Of a stretch of DNA of 64,000 nucleotides, positions 8,296 to 18,183 are shown in pieces. Under the pieces are notes generated by a model, which was not told the DNA's origin, searched no databases, and was given only the letters and a program-made list of their open reading frames with translations. Made by a program: the position numbers and the translations under genes. Position 1 is the stretch's first letter. Each line of letters opens with the position of its first letter. This DNA comes from Psychrobacter coccoides (GTDB lineage: Bacteria; Pseudomonadota; Gammaproteobacteria; Pseudomonadales; Moraxellaceae), in the NCBI RefSeq assembly GCF_017498085.1, contig NZ_JAGBKM010000009.1, forward strand, positions 1 through 64,000, in the 5' to 3' direction.

Positions 8296-9585
8296 ATGTT
8301 CACTGCGTTGCAAAACGTAAATACCATTCATACACTTGAAAATGATGCAAAAAACCTTTCAATCAAACCTACCCTCTTATTAAATGACACTTTTATGACC
8401 GCTATCAGTAACAACGATCCCCGACCTCTTGATCTCGCTAATATTGATTTTTCAACTGTGACAGATACCTCAAGATTGCCTCAACCCATGATGCCGCCTA
8501 TCAAGCAAGCGACATATAAAGCCAGTGCAACTGATTTTGTCGTCAATGAGATACTGCCGCTAGACTTTACTGGTGAGGGTGAGCATTTATGGCTACATAT
8601 TGAGAAGTCAGGGATAAACACCGCCTATCTGGCCAAGCTACTGTCAGAGTGGGCTGATATCCCATTACGTGATGTCGGCTACTCAGGACTCAAAGACCGT
8701 CAGGCATTGACGACGCAGTGGTTTAGCTTACGAATTCCTTTGAGGCAACTCCCAGAATCTGAATTTGCACCGATAGATATCGGAGACAACGAGTCGGTCA
8801 CTATCCTCGCCCAACATTGGCACAATAAAAAGCTTAATCGTGGCACGCACAGAGCCAATCAATTTATCATTACCTTACGAGGTATTGAGGGGCAAGACAC
8901 CGATAAATCCTCTATAGAGCAGCACTTGCAACACATTAGCGCAAGCGGTGTGCCCAACTATTTTGGCCCACAGCGCTTTGGGTGGAATGGCAATAATATT
9001 AGAGAAGCATTGGCCTTATTTGCCCGGCCACTGCCAGAAAAACGCCCAGCGGCAAAGAAAAGCAAGCGCAAACGAGCACCGAGAGAGCAAAACGCCATGG
9101 AGCTATCTGCCGCTCGTAGCTTGATATTTAATGAAATATTGGCAGCGAGAGTACAAGACGGCAGCTGGAATACTGGACTGGCAGGTGAAGTGTTTAACTT
9201 AGACGGCTCAGGCTCAATATTTGCTAGTGAAGATATAGATGATACGTTGCGTGCACGGTTGGCAAACGGTGACATTCACCCCACTGGCGCGCTTTGGGGC
9301 GTGGATAATGATAAAATCAGTGGCCTAGCAGCTCGGATCGAGGACAAGGTTGTAAATAATAGTCCATTATTAACACAGCTGGCGACAGGCTTAGAGCAGC
9401 GTCATGTCAAAGCACAACGACGAGCGCTAAGACTACCGATTGAAGACATGAGCTGGGAGTGGCCAGACGAGCAGCACAATGATACGCAGACGCTGGTATT
9501 AAGCTTTACTTTGACCACTGGCAGCTTTGCCACCAGTGTCTTGGCGAGTATGGTACAGCAGTTACACACAGCTGAGTTGAATTAA
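8296..9585 (+). CDS. truD: tRNA pseudouridine(13) synthase TruD
   Basis: This enzyme converts U13 of tRNA to pseudouridine. The TruD core starts near residue 72 (ATYKASATDFVVNE), with the catalytic Asp in YSGLKDRQALT (Asp134 from the first ATG) and the family motif NYFGPQRFGWNG. A basic insert KRPAAKKSKRKRA (about residue 245) may aid RNA binding. The roughly 70 residues before the core are longer than usual, so the true start may be ATG 8395 (MTAISNNDPR); neither has a good ribosome-binding site. The gene ends four bases inside the convergent diguanylate cyclase gene. Confidence 0.93.
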   Translation: MFTALQNVNTIHTLENDAKNLSIKPTLLLNDTFMTAISNNDPRPLDLANIDFSTVTDTSRLPQPMMPPIKQATYKASATDFVVNEILPLDFTGEGEHLWLHIEKSGINTAYLAKLLSEWADIPLRDVGYSGLKDRQALTTQWFSLRIPLRQLPESEFAPIDIGDNESVTILAQHWHNKKLNRGTHRANQFIITLRGIEGQDTDKSSIEQHLQHISASGVPNYFGPQRFGWNGNNIREALALFARPLPEKRPAAKKSKRKRAPREQNAMELSAARSLIFNEILAARVQDGSWNTGLAGEVFNLDGSGSIFASEDIDDTLRARLANGDIHPTGALWGVDNDKISGLAARIEDKVVNNSPLLTQLATGLEQRHVKAQRRALRLPIEDMSWEWPDEQHNDTQTLVLSFTLTTGSFATSVLASMVQQLHTAELN

Positions 9586-11048
9586 AGAGACTCAGTGCCA
9601 GAAGCAGAGGGCGACTCAGACCTGCTTTTTGCGGCACGCATCTCATTAGCACTGACGACTTGATTACGGCCACGGTCTTTGGCTTCATATAGAGCCTTGT
9701 CCGCAATACTGATCAAACGCTGGCACATATCACTTGGTAAACCATTCTGTGCTTGCTCAGAGATACTATACTCAACTTGTGTTTGCTTGTTATGACGACG
9801 TTTTAGTTTTTGTAGCTTTGTCAGTACGGGCTTGACCGGCTCAGACTCTGACGTCATATGATCTTGCTTAATGCGTGTCAGTTCCTCACAGGTTAAGGTA
9901 TAAACCCCAAAGCTTGCGGTTACCTGTAGACTAAAGTCGTCCGTCATCTGTATCACATGTTCTGCAATATTAGAGCGTAGCTGTTCAGCGATGGTCAATA
10001 CTTCTCTATGGCTGGTGTCTGGCAAGACAATTAAAAACTCCTCACCACCATAGCGACTGACATTGCATGTCTCTTGCAGTGTCGACTTTAAGACACCTGC
10101 CACCTCTTGTAGTACTTGATCGCCAACCTGATGTCCATAGTTATCATTAATTCTCTTAAAAAAGTCCAGATCCATCAAGATTACGCTATAATTTTGTTTA
10201 TCTTCTAACACAAAGAGGGAGAAGGTGTCTTGCATTTTCATCAGCCCATAACGACGATTGGTCAGTTGGGTTAACCCATCTTGATTGGCGTGTTTTAATG
10301 TTTCTTCTTTACTGGTGTCTAAGATAATTAATAAGGTTCGAAACACATAAACGATAAAAATGGCTTTGGGCACTGCCAGGTACATATATGTTGAATGCCA
10401 AAAAAGCATAGCAGACCGGCGAATTTCATCAAGTGCTGTTAGGCGATCTATATCATTTTCAAGCGCTAAGACGATGGCTGTCTCTGCAAGATGATTATAG
10501 CTGCCGAGTATTTCGACGCCAGATATGGCTCGTTGTAAATTGGGAATATTAACCCCGCCCCACTGCTGTAGACTTGTCAGCACTAAAATCAGTAGCAACT
10601 GTCCTAAAAAAGCCCGCCAAATATAACGCCGCCTAATCAGCATCATCCCTAGCATGATACCACCGACTAAAGACACCCCTGCAAAAAAGCCACTATGCCC
10701 TAACAGCAGCCCTATAAGGATGATATAAACACTATAGACTGAAACAAATACAATTTGCCATCGATTCAGACGGACATCATCGTTTTTAATACGTGATAAA
10801 TACTCGACCATCCACCAGGTAAACAGTCCCATGACATTGATGCAAAGCCAGACGGGATACAGCATCTCTATATCGACATAAGCACCTAAGGTATCTCGGC
10901 GTATCCAGACATACAAACACCACAGCCAGTGTAAATAAGTCTCCATTAGGATAAACAATGCCATTAGCGAGACACGATCTGCAGCTTGCCACTCAAATAT
11001 GATTCGAGAAAGCTTTTTGTAGCCCAACTGGTATATAGATACAGTCAT
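9582..11048 (-). CDS. Membrane-bound GGDEF diguanylate cyclase
   Basis: About six hydrophobic segments (residues 30-245) form a membrane sensor, followed by a GGDEF domain that makes cyclic di-GMP. The active-site motif is RYGGEEF (GGEEF at about 334-338), preceded by the nucleotide and metal motif ILMDLDFFKRINDNYGH. The usual RxxD inhibitory site five residues before GGEEF is absent (QETC there), so product inhibition of the classic kind is not expected. An unusual insert of about 60 residues, rich in basic and polar residues, separates the TASFGVYTL strand from the final IADKALYEAKDRGRN. ATG 11048 follows AAGGTG and is preferred over GTG 11054. The stop overlaps the end of truD by four bases, tail to tail. 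Confidence 0.9.
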   Translation of the reverse strand: MTVSIYQLGYKKLSRIIFEWQAADRVSLMALFILMETYLHWLWCLYVWIRRDTLGAYVDIEMLYPVWLCINVMGLFTWWMVEYLSRIKNDDVRLNRWQIVFVSVYSVYIILIGLLLGHSGFFAGVSLVGGIMLGMMLIRRRYIWRAFLGQLLLILVLTSLQQWGGVNIPNLQRAISGVEILGSYNHLAETAIVLALENDIDRLTALDEIRRSAMLFWHSTYMYLAVPKAIFIVYVFRTLLIILDTSKEETLKHANQDGLTQLTNRRYGLMKMQDTFSLFVLEDKQNYSVILMDLDFFKRINDNYGHQVGDQVLQEVAGVLKSTLQETCNVSRYGGEEFLIVLPDTSHREVLTIAEQLRSNIAEHVIQMTDDFSLQVTASFGVYTLTCEELTRIKQDHMTSESEPVKPVLTKLQKLKRRHNKQTQVEYSISEQAQNGLPSDMCQRLISIADKALYEAKDRGRNQVVSANEMRAAKSRSESPSASGTESL

Positions 11049-11363
11049 CAGCACCTTACTGCATGCAGAGTCATCCTATCAGCAGCTATAATACAAACAA
11101 TACCGGTTCAGATATTAGAGTGCAGCTGAAAGATAGGATGAAAATAATAAAAATATAGACATTTAATGCGGATCAGGATGTCACTCAGCTGAAGCATTAA
11201 GCACTATATGGTTGAGGTTAATCTCACTAACTGTTTTTATTATTTTTCATAGCTAAACCGCTGATTCTGGCAATTTTCTCAAAACATAGCAACAGACTTT
11301 GCACGAAAGGCTTCAATGGGCGATATACGGTTATATTTAATCATTTATGACTGATAATCATCA
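11049..11363. other. Intergenic region, nothing clear seen
   Basis: About 315 bases lie upstream of the diguanylate cyclase gene and downstream of the PHP phosphoesterase gene, both on the minus strand. I see no ORF with a convincing start, no strong terminator and no structured RNA. It presumably holds the cyclase promoter. Confidence 0.4.
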
Positions 11364-12263
11364 CTAATATTGTAACAATGCAGTAAATTTTTGCCACACG
11401 CCTTGCTGTTCGACATTTAAACTCGGCACATCGCCAAGGCGTCGCCACGGCATATTACTGCCATGAAAGTCACTGCCAATCGAGACAGCTAGACCATGCT
11501 CGGCGACACTCCGATCGACCATGCGCCGAGTACTAATGGGCTCACTATTGGCTGGTAGCTCACAAGCATCACCACCAAGCTCAGCAAACTCAGCAATCAG
11601 TTTACGGATGCGAGTGGCTGACAGCTGATAGCGTGTCGGATGCGCAAGTACTGCCTTGCCTCCGCAGTCTTGTATCAACTGAATACCCTCCGCCATACTC
11701 AAGGCATCAATGGCAACATAAGCAGGTTTGTTGTCTGCCAGATACTTATCAAAAGCTTGTTGTACTGTTTTGACCTGTCCTTGCTCAAACAACACTTGAC
11801 CAATATGTGCTCGTCCCACCGCTTGAGCATTGCCACCAGCTTTATCAAGCACCGCTTGCCACAACACATCAAAGCGAATGTCCAACAGCTCGCTCAGTTT
11901 TTGGGTAATACGCTGACCACGATTGGCACGGCTGTCTTGTAACTGCTGCAAGGCCGTCTGCATTTTTTTACGATCCGTAAAGTCCAGCCCGACCACATGG
12001 ATGACTTTATTAGCGGATTTGTTTTTGCCATAGCCACCACTGAGCGTATGCTCACAGCTGATCTCGACACCATTAATCAGCGTCATATCACAGGCATCAG
12101 CCGCAGCTCTCGCCTCATCAATCCCTGCTAAGGTATCGTGATCGGTCAGGGCCAACACCTTGATACCAGCTGCATGCGCCCGCTTTACTACCTCTGTTGG
12201 GGCATAAGTACCGTCAGAGCAAGTACTGTGACAATGTAGGTCGAGCTGTAAATCAGTTTTCAT
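11364..12263 (-). CDS. rnm: PHP-domain phosphoesterase, 5'-3' exoribonuclease Rnm / 3',5'-nucleoside bisphosphate phosphatase (YciV)
   Basis: The 299-residue protein is a stand-alone PHP domain. Metal-binding motifs are visible: DLHCHSTCSDG (residues 8-18), LALTDHDTLAG (about 37-47), NGVEISCEH, LAHPTRY and SIGSDFHGS. E. coli Rnm/YciV (RNase AM) removes 5' nucleotides from short RNAs and matures 5' ends of rRNA; relatives hydrolyse 3',5'-bisphosphonucleosides. It is divergent from yciB, as in other gamma-proteobacteria where yciV, yciB and yciI cluster. The exact substrate is taken from the family. Confidence 0.88.
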   Translation of the reverse strand: MKTDLQLDLHCHSTCSDGTYAPTEVVKRAHAAGIKVLALTDHDTLAGIDEARAAADACDMTLINGVEISCEHTLSGGYGKNKSANKVIHVVGLDFTDRKKMQTALQQLQDSRANRGQRITQKLSELLDIRFDVLWQAVLDKAGGNAQAVGRAHIGQVLFEQGQVKTVQQAFDKYLADNKPAYVAIDALSMAEGIQLIQDCGGKAVLAHPTRYQLSATRIRKLIAEFAELGGDACELPANSEPISTRRMVDRSVAEHGLAVSIGSDFHGSNMPWRRLGDVPSLNVEQQGVWQKFTALLQY

Positions 12264-12325
12264 GGCGTTGCCTTAATTTTATGAATATAGATATAGTGAG
12301 TATAAAGAAATCATTAATGATATAT

Positions 12326-12498
12326 TAGGGCGTGTCTTCATTTTGAAAATGGTCATAAAAATGAGATAAATTGCTGTCAGACAAAGAAAATAACGCAGAT
12401 AATATCAGGATATTAACCAGCTATTTGACGCGGTATGACAAAACTTAGCCATTTTTAGCCCATTTAGATACCATCATTTGAATTGAAAACATGCCCTA
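12326..12498. repeat. MITE-like element, copy A (173 bp)
   Basis: This element begins TAGGGCGTGTCTTCATTT and ends in ACATGCCCTA, whose complement starts TAGGGCATGT, so it has imperfect terminal inverted repeats of about 18 bp. TA stands at both outer ends. A copy of the same length lies at 56257-56429 and matches at roughly four fifths of positions by eye. Both copies share the core AGATAATATC and a run of 20 bases around CCATTTTTAGCCCATTTA. There is no ORF. It lies in the 376-base gap between the divergent rnm and yciB. Confidence 0.75.
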
Positions 12499-12639
12499 GG
12501 CTTGGCAACAGGATCGAGCAGAGCCTGCGATCACAACCCTGTTATTGATACAAGCCGTTATTGTGTGGTTGATTGCTTTTTTTTGCCTCAGTAGACGTGT
12601 AAACTAGCGGCTACGTTTTTGTTGGATATTTCATCTGCT

Positions 12640-13194
12640 ATGAAAGCTCTATTAGACTTTATTCCGCTTATTGCTTTTTTTATCGCTGCCCGTCAAAGCG
12701 GCATTTTGGCAGCGGCAGGCGCTTTACTGGTGGCCACTCTGGTTGTTTATGCCATTCACTTTGTCCGCCAAAAAGGCAAGTTCGATAAGCAGCAATGGGT
12801 GGTTTTATTGCTAACCATCGTCTTCTGCGGTGGCACCTTGCTGCTGCGTGATGATATTTATCTGCGTTGGAAATCACCGATTATCAACGGTGTTTTTGCG
12901 CTCACTCTGTTTGTCAGCGCTTTGATTAACAAACCCTTGATGCAGCTGGCAATGAAAGAGGTCTTTTCACTGACCATGAATGGCTGGAAAAAACTGACCA
13001 TTGCATGGGGATTGTTCTTTGTGCTGATGGGCGCTCTCCATTATATCACGGCATTTACCATGTCAAATGAAGCATGGATCAACTTCAAGACTTACGGCTG
13101 GATTCCGATCATGCTGGTGTTTATTGTGGCCCAGTTTGCAGTATTAAAAAATCACCTCAACCCCGCATTAAGTGACAAACCCGCTAAGAAGTAG
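12640..13194 (+). CDS. yciB: YciB/IspZ-type inner membrane septation protein
   Basis: This membrane protein of 184 residues (from MKALLDFIPLIAFF) has five to six membrane helices and the family signature: an N-terminal DFIP helix, then LRDDIYLRWKSPIINGVFAL, and the WKKLTIAWGLFF segment. YciB proteins affect cell-envelope integrity and septation with partners of the divisome and elongasome. The TTG seven codons upstream (12619) would extend it, but MKALLDF is the typical family start. It is followed by yciI on the same strand. Confidence 0.9.
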   Translation: MKALLDFIPLIAFFIAARQSGILAAAGALLVATLVVYAIHFVRQKGKFDKQQWVVLLLTIVFCGGTLLLRDDIYLRWKSPIINGVFALTLFVSALINKPLMQLAMKEVFSLTMNGWKKLTIAWGLFFVLMGALHYITAFTMSNEAWINFKTYGWIPIMLVFIVAQFAVLKNHLNPALSDKPAKK

Positions 13195-13281
13195 CTGATA
13201 TGAGCATCAAAGCTGGGTTTCACTCACTCAATGACTGCATGGTTCAATATTCCACACATACTCGACTATTAAGGAAGACTT

Positions 13282-13611
13282 ATGCCTTTATTTGCTATTA
13301 TCGGTCATGACGTTGCTAATAGCAGCGAGCAAAGACAGCTGACTCGTGCTGAGCATCTGCAGCGTCTGCAAGCATTAGAGGCTGAGCAGCGTTTAATCAT
13401 TGCCGGGCCAACCCCGATTGAGCACGGCGACAGTGCTATGTCAGGTAGTATTGTCATCGCTGAGTTTGAATCTTTTGAGGCGGCGCAGACATGGGCAAGT
13501 GCTGAGCCTTACTTGCGTGACGGTGTCTATAGTCATGTTGACCTCAAGCCTTTTATCCATGTCCTGCCCAAGCCAGAAGATACCGCTACGGATAAGGTTA
13601 CAAAATCGTGA
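13282..13611 (+). CDS. yciI: YciI-family protein
   Basis: The 109-residue protein is a ferredoxin-like YCII domain: MPLFAIIGHD at the start, then the helix with RAEHLQRLQALEAEQRLIIAGP, and the late YLRDGVYSHVDLKPF. A conserved His-Asp pair is proposed to be catalytic in the family, but the reaction is unknown. It lies 87 bases after yciB, and its stop codon overlaps the GTG start of the next gene by four bases, suggesting coupled translation. Confidence 0.88.
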   Translation: MPLFAIIGHDVANSSEQRQLTRAEHLQRLQALEAEQRLIIAGPTPIEHGDSAMSGSIVIAEFESFEAAQTWASAEPYLRDGVYSHVDLKPFIHVLPKPEDTATDKVTKS

Positions 13612-14006
13612 GTCAGCTATCCATCCTTTTAAGATTTATAAGCTTACTGCTGCGTAGCAGTGCTAAAGTGGGGTTGGCATTAACTATCATGCTGTCAGCG
13701 ATAACGGTGCAAGCCGCACCGACAGTAATTACCGACGATCCTGCGACAGAGACAGCTGCTACAGACACTACCTTTGCCTCTCAGATGCAGCCCTCAGATA
13801 ATGCGCTATCAGACGCCAATCAACAGCTACTGAGCCGTAATGCGCAGTTGCAAAGACAGGTCAATGACCTGCAAACGCAAGTCAATGTTTTGATCTATGA
13901 AAGCAAAGGGCAGCTGTTTTTGTATGGCGCCTTCACTGTTTTAGTCAGCTTATTAGTCGGTGTGTTTATTGGTTGGTTAGTATTTGTACGTCGTGAGCGC
14001 TGGTAG
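13608..14006 (+). CDS. Membrane-anchored coiled-coil protein, YgiM-like tail
   Basis: Of 132 residues, the first 37 contain a hydrophobic signal or anchor ending near VQAAP. A Thr/Ala-rich linker follows, then a coiled coil with LLSRNAQLQRQVNDLQTQVN (about residues 73-92), one C-terminal membrane helix and a basic tail VRRERW. This coiled coil plus helix plus basic tail resembles the end of the TIGR04211/YgiM family, but the SH3 domain is missing. The GTG start (13608) overlaps the yciI stop. Function unknown; the resemblance is an inference. Confidence 0.7.
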   Translation: MSQLSILLRFISLLLRSSAKVGLALTIMLSAITVQAAPTVITDDPATETAATDTTFASQMQPSDNALSDANQQLLSRNAQLQRQVNDLQTQVNVLIYESKGQLFLYGAFTVLVSLLVGVFIGWLVFVRRERW

Positions 14007-14067
14007 CCCTTGTCGCTATCAGTAGCCCTAATAGATAAACCCTCTATAGTCTCTAATGTGATCCCTT

Positions 14068-16128
14068 ATGTCTACCTCTGCCTCAAAAGCCACCGGCGCT
14101 GCTGCCACGTCTGCCCAAAACACTCATTCAGACATTATCATCCCCGCCAAGATTGTCTGGCAAACAGACGATACAGGCAATAAAGTGCCCGTGTCAGGTG
14201 AGTTTGGTGATGTGTATTTTTCGCATGCCGACGGCCTAGCAGAGTCACGTTATGTGTTTTTGGCACACAATCAGCTACCAGAGCGATTGGCCGAGCTTGC
14301 ACCCAAACAGTGCTTTACTATCGCAGAACTGGGGCTTGGGACAGGTCTCAACCTATTGGCAACATGGCAACTATGGCGACAGCTGCGTGCCACCCATCCA
14401 CATTTGGCCACTGCAAGACTGCACTTCATTAGTACAGAAAAATTTCCCATAGCCCGTGCCGATCTGACCCAGATACTTGCCCTATGGGGTGAGCGTGCGC
14501 CAGAGCTTGCAGCGCTCATCGAGCAGTTTTTAGCCGCCTACCCGCCTCTGATTGCAGGTTGTCATCGGTTACGCTTTTTTGAGGACAATTTGACCGTTGA
14601 TATTTGGCTGGGTGATGCAGCGACCAGCTTAAGTCAGTTGGCTTTGGACACCTCTCTTGCAGCGCCACCTTCTATCGACGCTTGGTATCTGGATGGCTTT
14701 GCACCCGCTTGCAATAGCACCTTATGGGCAGATCAGATATTTGCGCAAATGCAGCGCCTATCACGCCCTCATACGACTGCGGCTACTTACAGCTGTGCTG
14801 GTGTGGTCAAACGAGGCTTACAAGCCAGTGGCTTTATCATCAAGAAGGTCAAAGGCTTTGGGCGTAAGCGTGAGATGCTGACCGCTATTATGACTGACCC
14901 TGACTATTCAGAGGATATTGAGAGCGAACATAATAGCCATAACTCCGACATATCCCATAGCATCGTCATTGGTGCTGGCGTCTCAGGGCTGCTCACCGCT
15001 TGGACGCTGGCCAATCATGGTATTCACGTCACCTTACTAGACAAGTTAGCGCCGCTGGCAGGCGCATCGGGCAACCCTCGTGCCCTGCTTGCACCCAAGA
15101 TGACGCCTATCCATCATGTCGAGGAGCATCTGCATAGCATCGGCTATCTGTATAGCAGCAGGTTATATCGACAACTCAATAATAAGGCAGCACAGCAGCA
15201 TACAGCGCCAGTACTTGAGCCTACAGGTGCGCTTGATCTGCTTATGAAAGCCAATATCGGTGTGGCGCAAATCGCTGATTATCCTGATGAGATGGCCACC
15301 ACCTTGTCACTTAAGCAGGCACAAGATATCAGCGGCTTGAAAGAGCAAGATTTATCAGAGAACTTGTATTTACCGCAATCTGGCTTGGTCAATCCGCAAG
15401 CTTTAAAAAACGTTATCTTAGCGCATCCGCTTATTCAATTTCAGCAATTAGACGTTAATGATATCAGCGAGACTGCAAAAGAAGTCTTTGTTAAAGGCAG
15501 CCATCAGGATAAGCAAACGCTAACGCTCAGCGCTGACACTGTGGTGATTTGCGCCGCTTATGAGAGCCATCAGTTAGATCAGCGTATTTTTGATTGTCGT
15601 AAGATTCGTGGTCAGCTTTCTTGGTTTACCCCTAGTGCCGAACAACTTAAAAGCCTACCGACAATACCGCTTAAATATAGCGGCTACTGCACTGGATTTA
15701 CGGCAAAACCTGGTGATAGTGAATTGAATGATGTGGTGGAAGGTGCAGCGCATTTCTTACTGGGCGCAAGCTTTATCCGCAATGATACAAACACAGACAT
15801 CCGTCAAGATGAGCATCAGATGAGCCGTGATAAACTGGTCTCAGCCATTCCTGAGATGCAGTCCATCATCCCAACCGATACAGCACTTTGGCAAGGCCGG
15901 GCTGGCATTCGTACGCAAACACCTGACTATCATCCAATAGTCGGACAATTGGTAGATAGTCAACGGATTTGGGTAGTGAGCGCAATGGGCGCTAAAGGTT
16001 ATGCGTTGGCACCGATAGGTGCTGAAGCCTTGGCAGATATGATGCTCGGCTCGTTTGCGCCCTTATCAGCGGCGATGCTGTCACGGCTATCGCCCAATCG
16101 TACGCGATTGCAGACGCCGCTGACTTAA
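14068..16128 (+). CDS. mnmC: Bifunctional tRNA (mnm5s2U34) methyltransferase / FAD-dependent cmnm5U oxidoreductase MnmC
   Basis: The 686-residue protein completes 5-methylaminomethyl-2-thiouridine at tRNA position 34. The N-terminal methyltransferase contains the SAM motif [16 protein letters not shown] (about residues 85-100) and [15 protein letters not shown]. The C-terminal oxidase has the FAD motif [20 protein letters not shown] (about residues 298-317), followed by [16 protein letters not shown] and the late [16 protein letters not shown]. The first 25 residues are low-complexity Ala/Ser/Thr. Both activities look intact. Sits 61 bases after the small coiled-coil gene. Confidence 0.95.
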   Translation: MSTSASKATGAAATSAQNTHSDIIIPAKIVWQTDDTGNKVPVSGEFGDVYFSHADGLAESRYVFLAHNQLPERLAELAPKQCFTIAELGLGTGLNLLATWQLWRQLRATHPHLATARLHFISTEKFPIARADLTQILALWGERAPELAALIEQFLAAYPPLIAGCHRLRFFEDNLTVDIWLGDAATSLSQLALDTSLAAPPSIDAWYLDGFAPACNSTLWADQIFAQMQRLSRPHTTAATYSCAGVVKRGLQASGFIIKKVKGFGRKREMLTAIMTDPDYSEDIESEHNSHNSDISHSIVIGAGVSGLLTAWTLANHGIHVTLLDKLAPLAGASGNPRALLAPKMTPIHHVEEHLHSIGYLYSSRLYRQLNNKAAQQHTAPVLEPTGALDLLMKANIGVAQIADYPDEMATTLSLKQAQDISGLKEQDLSENLYLPQSGLVNPQALKNVILAHPLIQFQQLDVNDISETAKEVFVKGSHQDKQTLTLSADTVVICAAYESHQLDQRIFDCRKIRGQLSWFTPSAEQLKSLPTIPLKYSGYCTGFTAKPGDSELNDVVEGAAHFLLGASFIRNDTNTDIRQDEHQMSRDKLVSAIPEMQSIIPTDTALWQGRAGIRTQTPDYHPIVGQLVDSQRIWVVSAMGAKGYALAPIGAEALADMMLGSFAPLSAAMLSRLSPNRTRLQTPLT

Positions 16129-16240
16129 AATATCTAACAATTGGGGTTATGGACATTTTTTATGTTGGTGTAAGGTCTAAAGCTACATACGGTCTGTATT
16201 GGCCGGCACTCAAGACCATGCAGCAAAAAAATATATCACT

Positions 16241-16918
16241 TCAACCAAAGCCCGTTGTCTTGCTAAACAGACCGACCAGCCAACTGAGCACTGCCCATAA
16301 TCCCCAGCCAATGACCACAATGACGAGCAAACCAAGCATATCAGGGATATGCAAATACAACCACGCAACAACTGGGTTGCGCCAAAACCAGCCAAAGCGG
16401 CTTTGCTGCTGTTTGTCTTCTAAGGATTGATGCAAAAACGGCCGATCCATATGCATGGTCTCAGTGATGCCATACTCATGGTGCAAATGCTCGTGGACGA
16501 TGCCCAAGGTCTTGCGACTGGGACGAATAAAAATATCAATGACCGTACCGACACCAGGCACGATACCAACCACCATATCAATGAGCGCCAATCTGACGGC
16601 TGGCGTCATCTTATGTGCTGGTACGCCCAGCTGCCGACCCAATATAAAGGCATAACTGGTTAAGGCAAGTCCCGCCAAATCACCAGCCAGCGGAATGGTC
16701 GACAGCGCCGCATCAGCACCCATGCCTTGCTTGGTAAACGGCACACGCACCAGCGAATCCATGGTATTGGCAAACTTTGCCAGTTTACGCTCAGTGGCGA
16801 TGACTTGCTCACGGGTCAGTCCCTGCTCAGCCAGCTTGGCTTGATAGTCGATAATAGGCGCATTAGGGTCAGCAGCCTTTCTTGTTTTTCGTATCGAAAA
16901 CTTATTTGGTTTATCCAT
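16241..16918 (-). CDS. DUF4112 membrane protein
   Basis: From [11 protein letters not shown] the protein has 225 residues. It carries the DUF4112 signature: [17 protein letters not shown], then [20 protein letters not shown], then [18 protein letters not shown]. One more pair of membrane helices lies near the C-terminus ([20 protein letters not shown]). Function of DUF4112 is unknown. The start ATG overlaps the last codons and stop of ubiA (16911-16918), so the two are translationally linked; upstream in-frame starts would run further into ubiA. Confidence 0.85.
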   Translation of the reverse strand: MDKPNKFSIRKTRKAADPNAPIIDYQAKLAEQGLTREQVIATERKLAKFANTMDSLVRVPFTKQGMGADAALSTIPLAGDLAGLALTSYAFILGRQLGVPAHKMTPAVRLALIDMVVGIVPGVGTVIDIFIRPSRKTLGIVHEHLHHEYGITETMHMDRPFLHQSLEDKQQQSRFGWFWRNPVVAWLYLHIPDMLGLLVIVVIGWGLWAVLSWLVGLFSKTTGFG

Positions 16919-17828
16919 TAAAAGTCGTCCATAGACAAGCAATAGCGATAAGTGCAAAGACGTAACGTCCGACCCATATGTTGGCCAAAAACGCCTGAAA
17001 ACATGCTAAAGCTTGACGACTGGCACAAGCGCTGTTTTGTTTGGCAAACATCATCGCCACCAAAGCCAAACCAAATACGGGGATTATCCCTAAGACTGTC
17101 GGCGCAAAATAATGCCACATGACCACGCCCATGATGAGCAAAAATAACATTTGTAGTAATGAGATAATAATCACATCATAGCGGCCAAAGAGTATCGCCG
17201 TGGATTTTACGCCTATCTTAAGATCGTCTTCACGATCGGCCATGGCGTATTGGGTATCATAAGCCACCGTCCAGCACATATAAGCGATAAACAACAGCCA
17301 ACACCAGATATCAGGCGCACCTTGTATCGCCACGTAGGCCATAGGTATCGCCCAGCCAAACGCTGCGGCCAAAAACACTTGTGGCAGATGGGTAAAGCGC
17401 TTCATAAAAGGGTAAATAAACGCCAACACCACTGCCCCAAGCGACCAGTAAAACACGGCAATGGGCAAAAACAAAAGCAAGCTGGCACTGAGTAATACCA
17501 ACACTAAAAATGCGGCAACGGCTTCTTTGGCAGACAGACGTCCATCAGCGAGCGGGCGTCCTTTGGTACGAGACACATGACCATCGACTTTGCGATCGGC
17601 AAAGTCGTTAATCGCACAGCCTGCCGCCCGCATCAAAATCGCACCCAAAGCAAATAGTACAAATATCTTTAGGCTAGGCAGACCAGCGGTCGCCCCTTGC
17701 TGCTGCGCTTGTCCCATCGCTGCGAACATCACGCCCCATAAGGTCGGCCAGAGTAATAGCTCAATGCCTACGGGTTTATCAAAGCGTGTCAGCTGTAAGT
17801 AGGCGTGTAATTTATCTTGAAAGGTCAT
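16911..17828 (-). CDS. ubiA: 4-hydroxybenzoate octaprenyltransferase
   Basis: UbiA joins a polyprenyl chain to 4-hydroxybenzoate, the first membrane step of ubiquinone synthesis. The 305-residue protein has eight to nine membrane helices and both aspartate-rich motifs: [20 protein letters not shown] (about residues 91-110) and [16 protein letters not shown] (about 192-207). The opening [20 protein letters not shown] is typical. No ubiC lies nearby in the window. Its 3' end overlaps the DUF4112 gene by eight bases. Confidence 0.95.
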   Translation of the reverse strand: MTFQDKLHAYLQLTRFDKPVGIELLLWPTLWGVMFAAMGQAQQQGATAGLPSLKIFVLFALGAILMRAAGCAINDFADRKVDGHVSRTKGRPLADGRLSAKEAVAAFLVLVLLSASLLLFLPIAVFYWSLGAVVLAFIYPFMKRFTHLPQVFLAAAFGWAIPMAYVAIQGAPDIWCWLLFIAYMCWTVAYDTQYAMADREDDLKIGVKSTAILFGRYDVIIISLLQMLFLLIMGVVMWHYFAPTVLGIIPVFGLALVAMMFAKQNSACASRQALACFQAFLANIWVGRYVFALIAIACLWTTFNG

Positions 17829-17864
17829 GGTTTTTTTATTGTCATTGATAGAAAAGTGGATTGA

Positions 17865-18113
17865 TCACTGCAGTTGCTGCCACAATTTATTGGCTTCAAT
17901 AAGTGACAGCTCAGGGTATTTCTTACGTAGCGCCTTAATGGCTGCCACTTTATTGTTTTGCGTTGCCTGTGCTTGCTGGTGCAAATATTTTAAGTACTCT
18001 TGTGAGCCTCTTAGCTCTTTGAGCGATGCTTCAAGCCGCAGAATACGAGTACGGAGCATGATATTTATCAACAATAACCCTGCACCCATGACCCATATGA
18101 TTAGCGCTGACAT
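17865..18113 (-). CDS. Small membrane protein with helical tail, unknown
   Basis: This 82-residue protein has one N-terminal membrane helix (MSALIIWVMGAGLLLINIML) and a charged, probably coiled-coil tail (LRLEASLKELRGSQEYLKYL, then KVAAIKALRKKYPELSLIEA). The tail looks like a short cytoplasmic helical hairpin. No domain is recognised. It lies 36 bases upstream of ubiA on the same strand and may share its operon. Confidence 0.65.
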   Translation of the reverse strand: MSALIIWVMGAGLLLINIMLRTRILRLEASLKELRGSQEYLKYLHQQAQATQNNKVAAIKALRKKYPELSLIEANKLWQQLQ

Positions 18114-18183
18114 AACCTGCTCCTAAATCCATTTATTATCCTAAATAACGCCTATCAAAAATAGACATCGCACAAAACAACCC

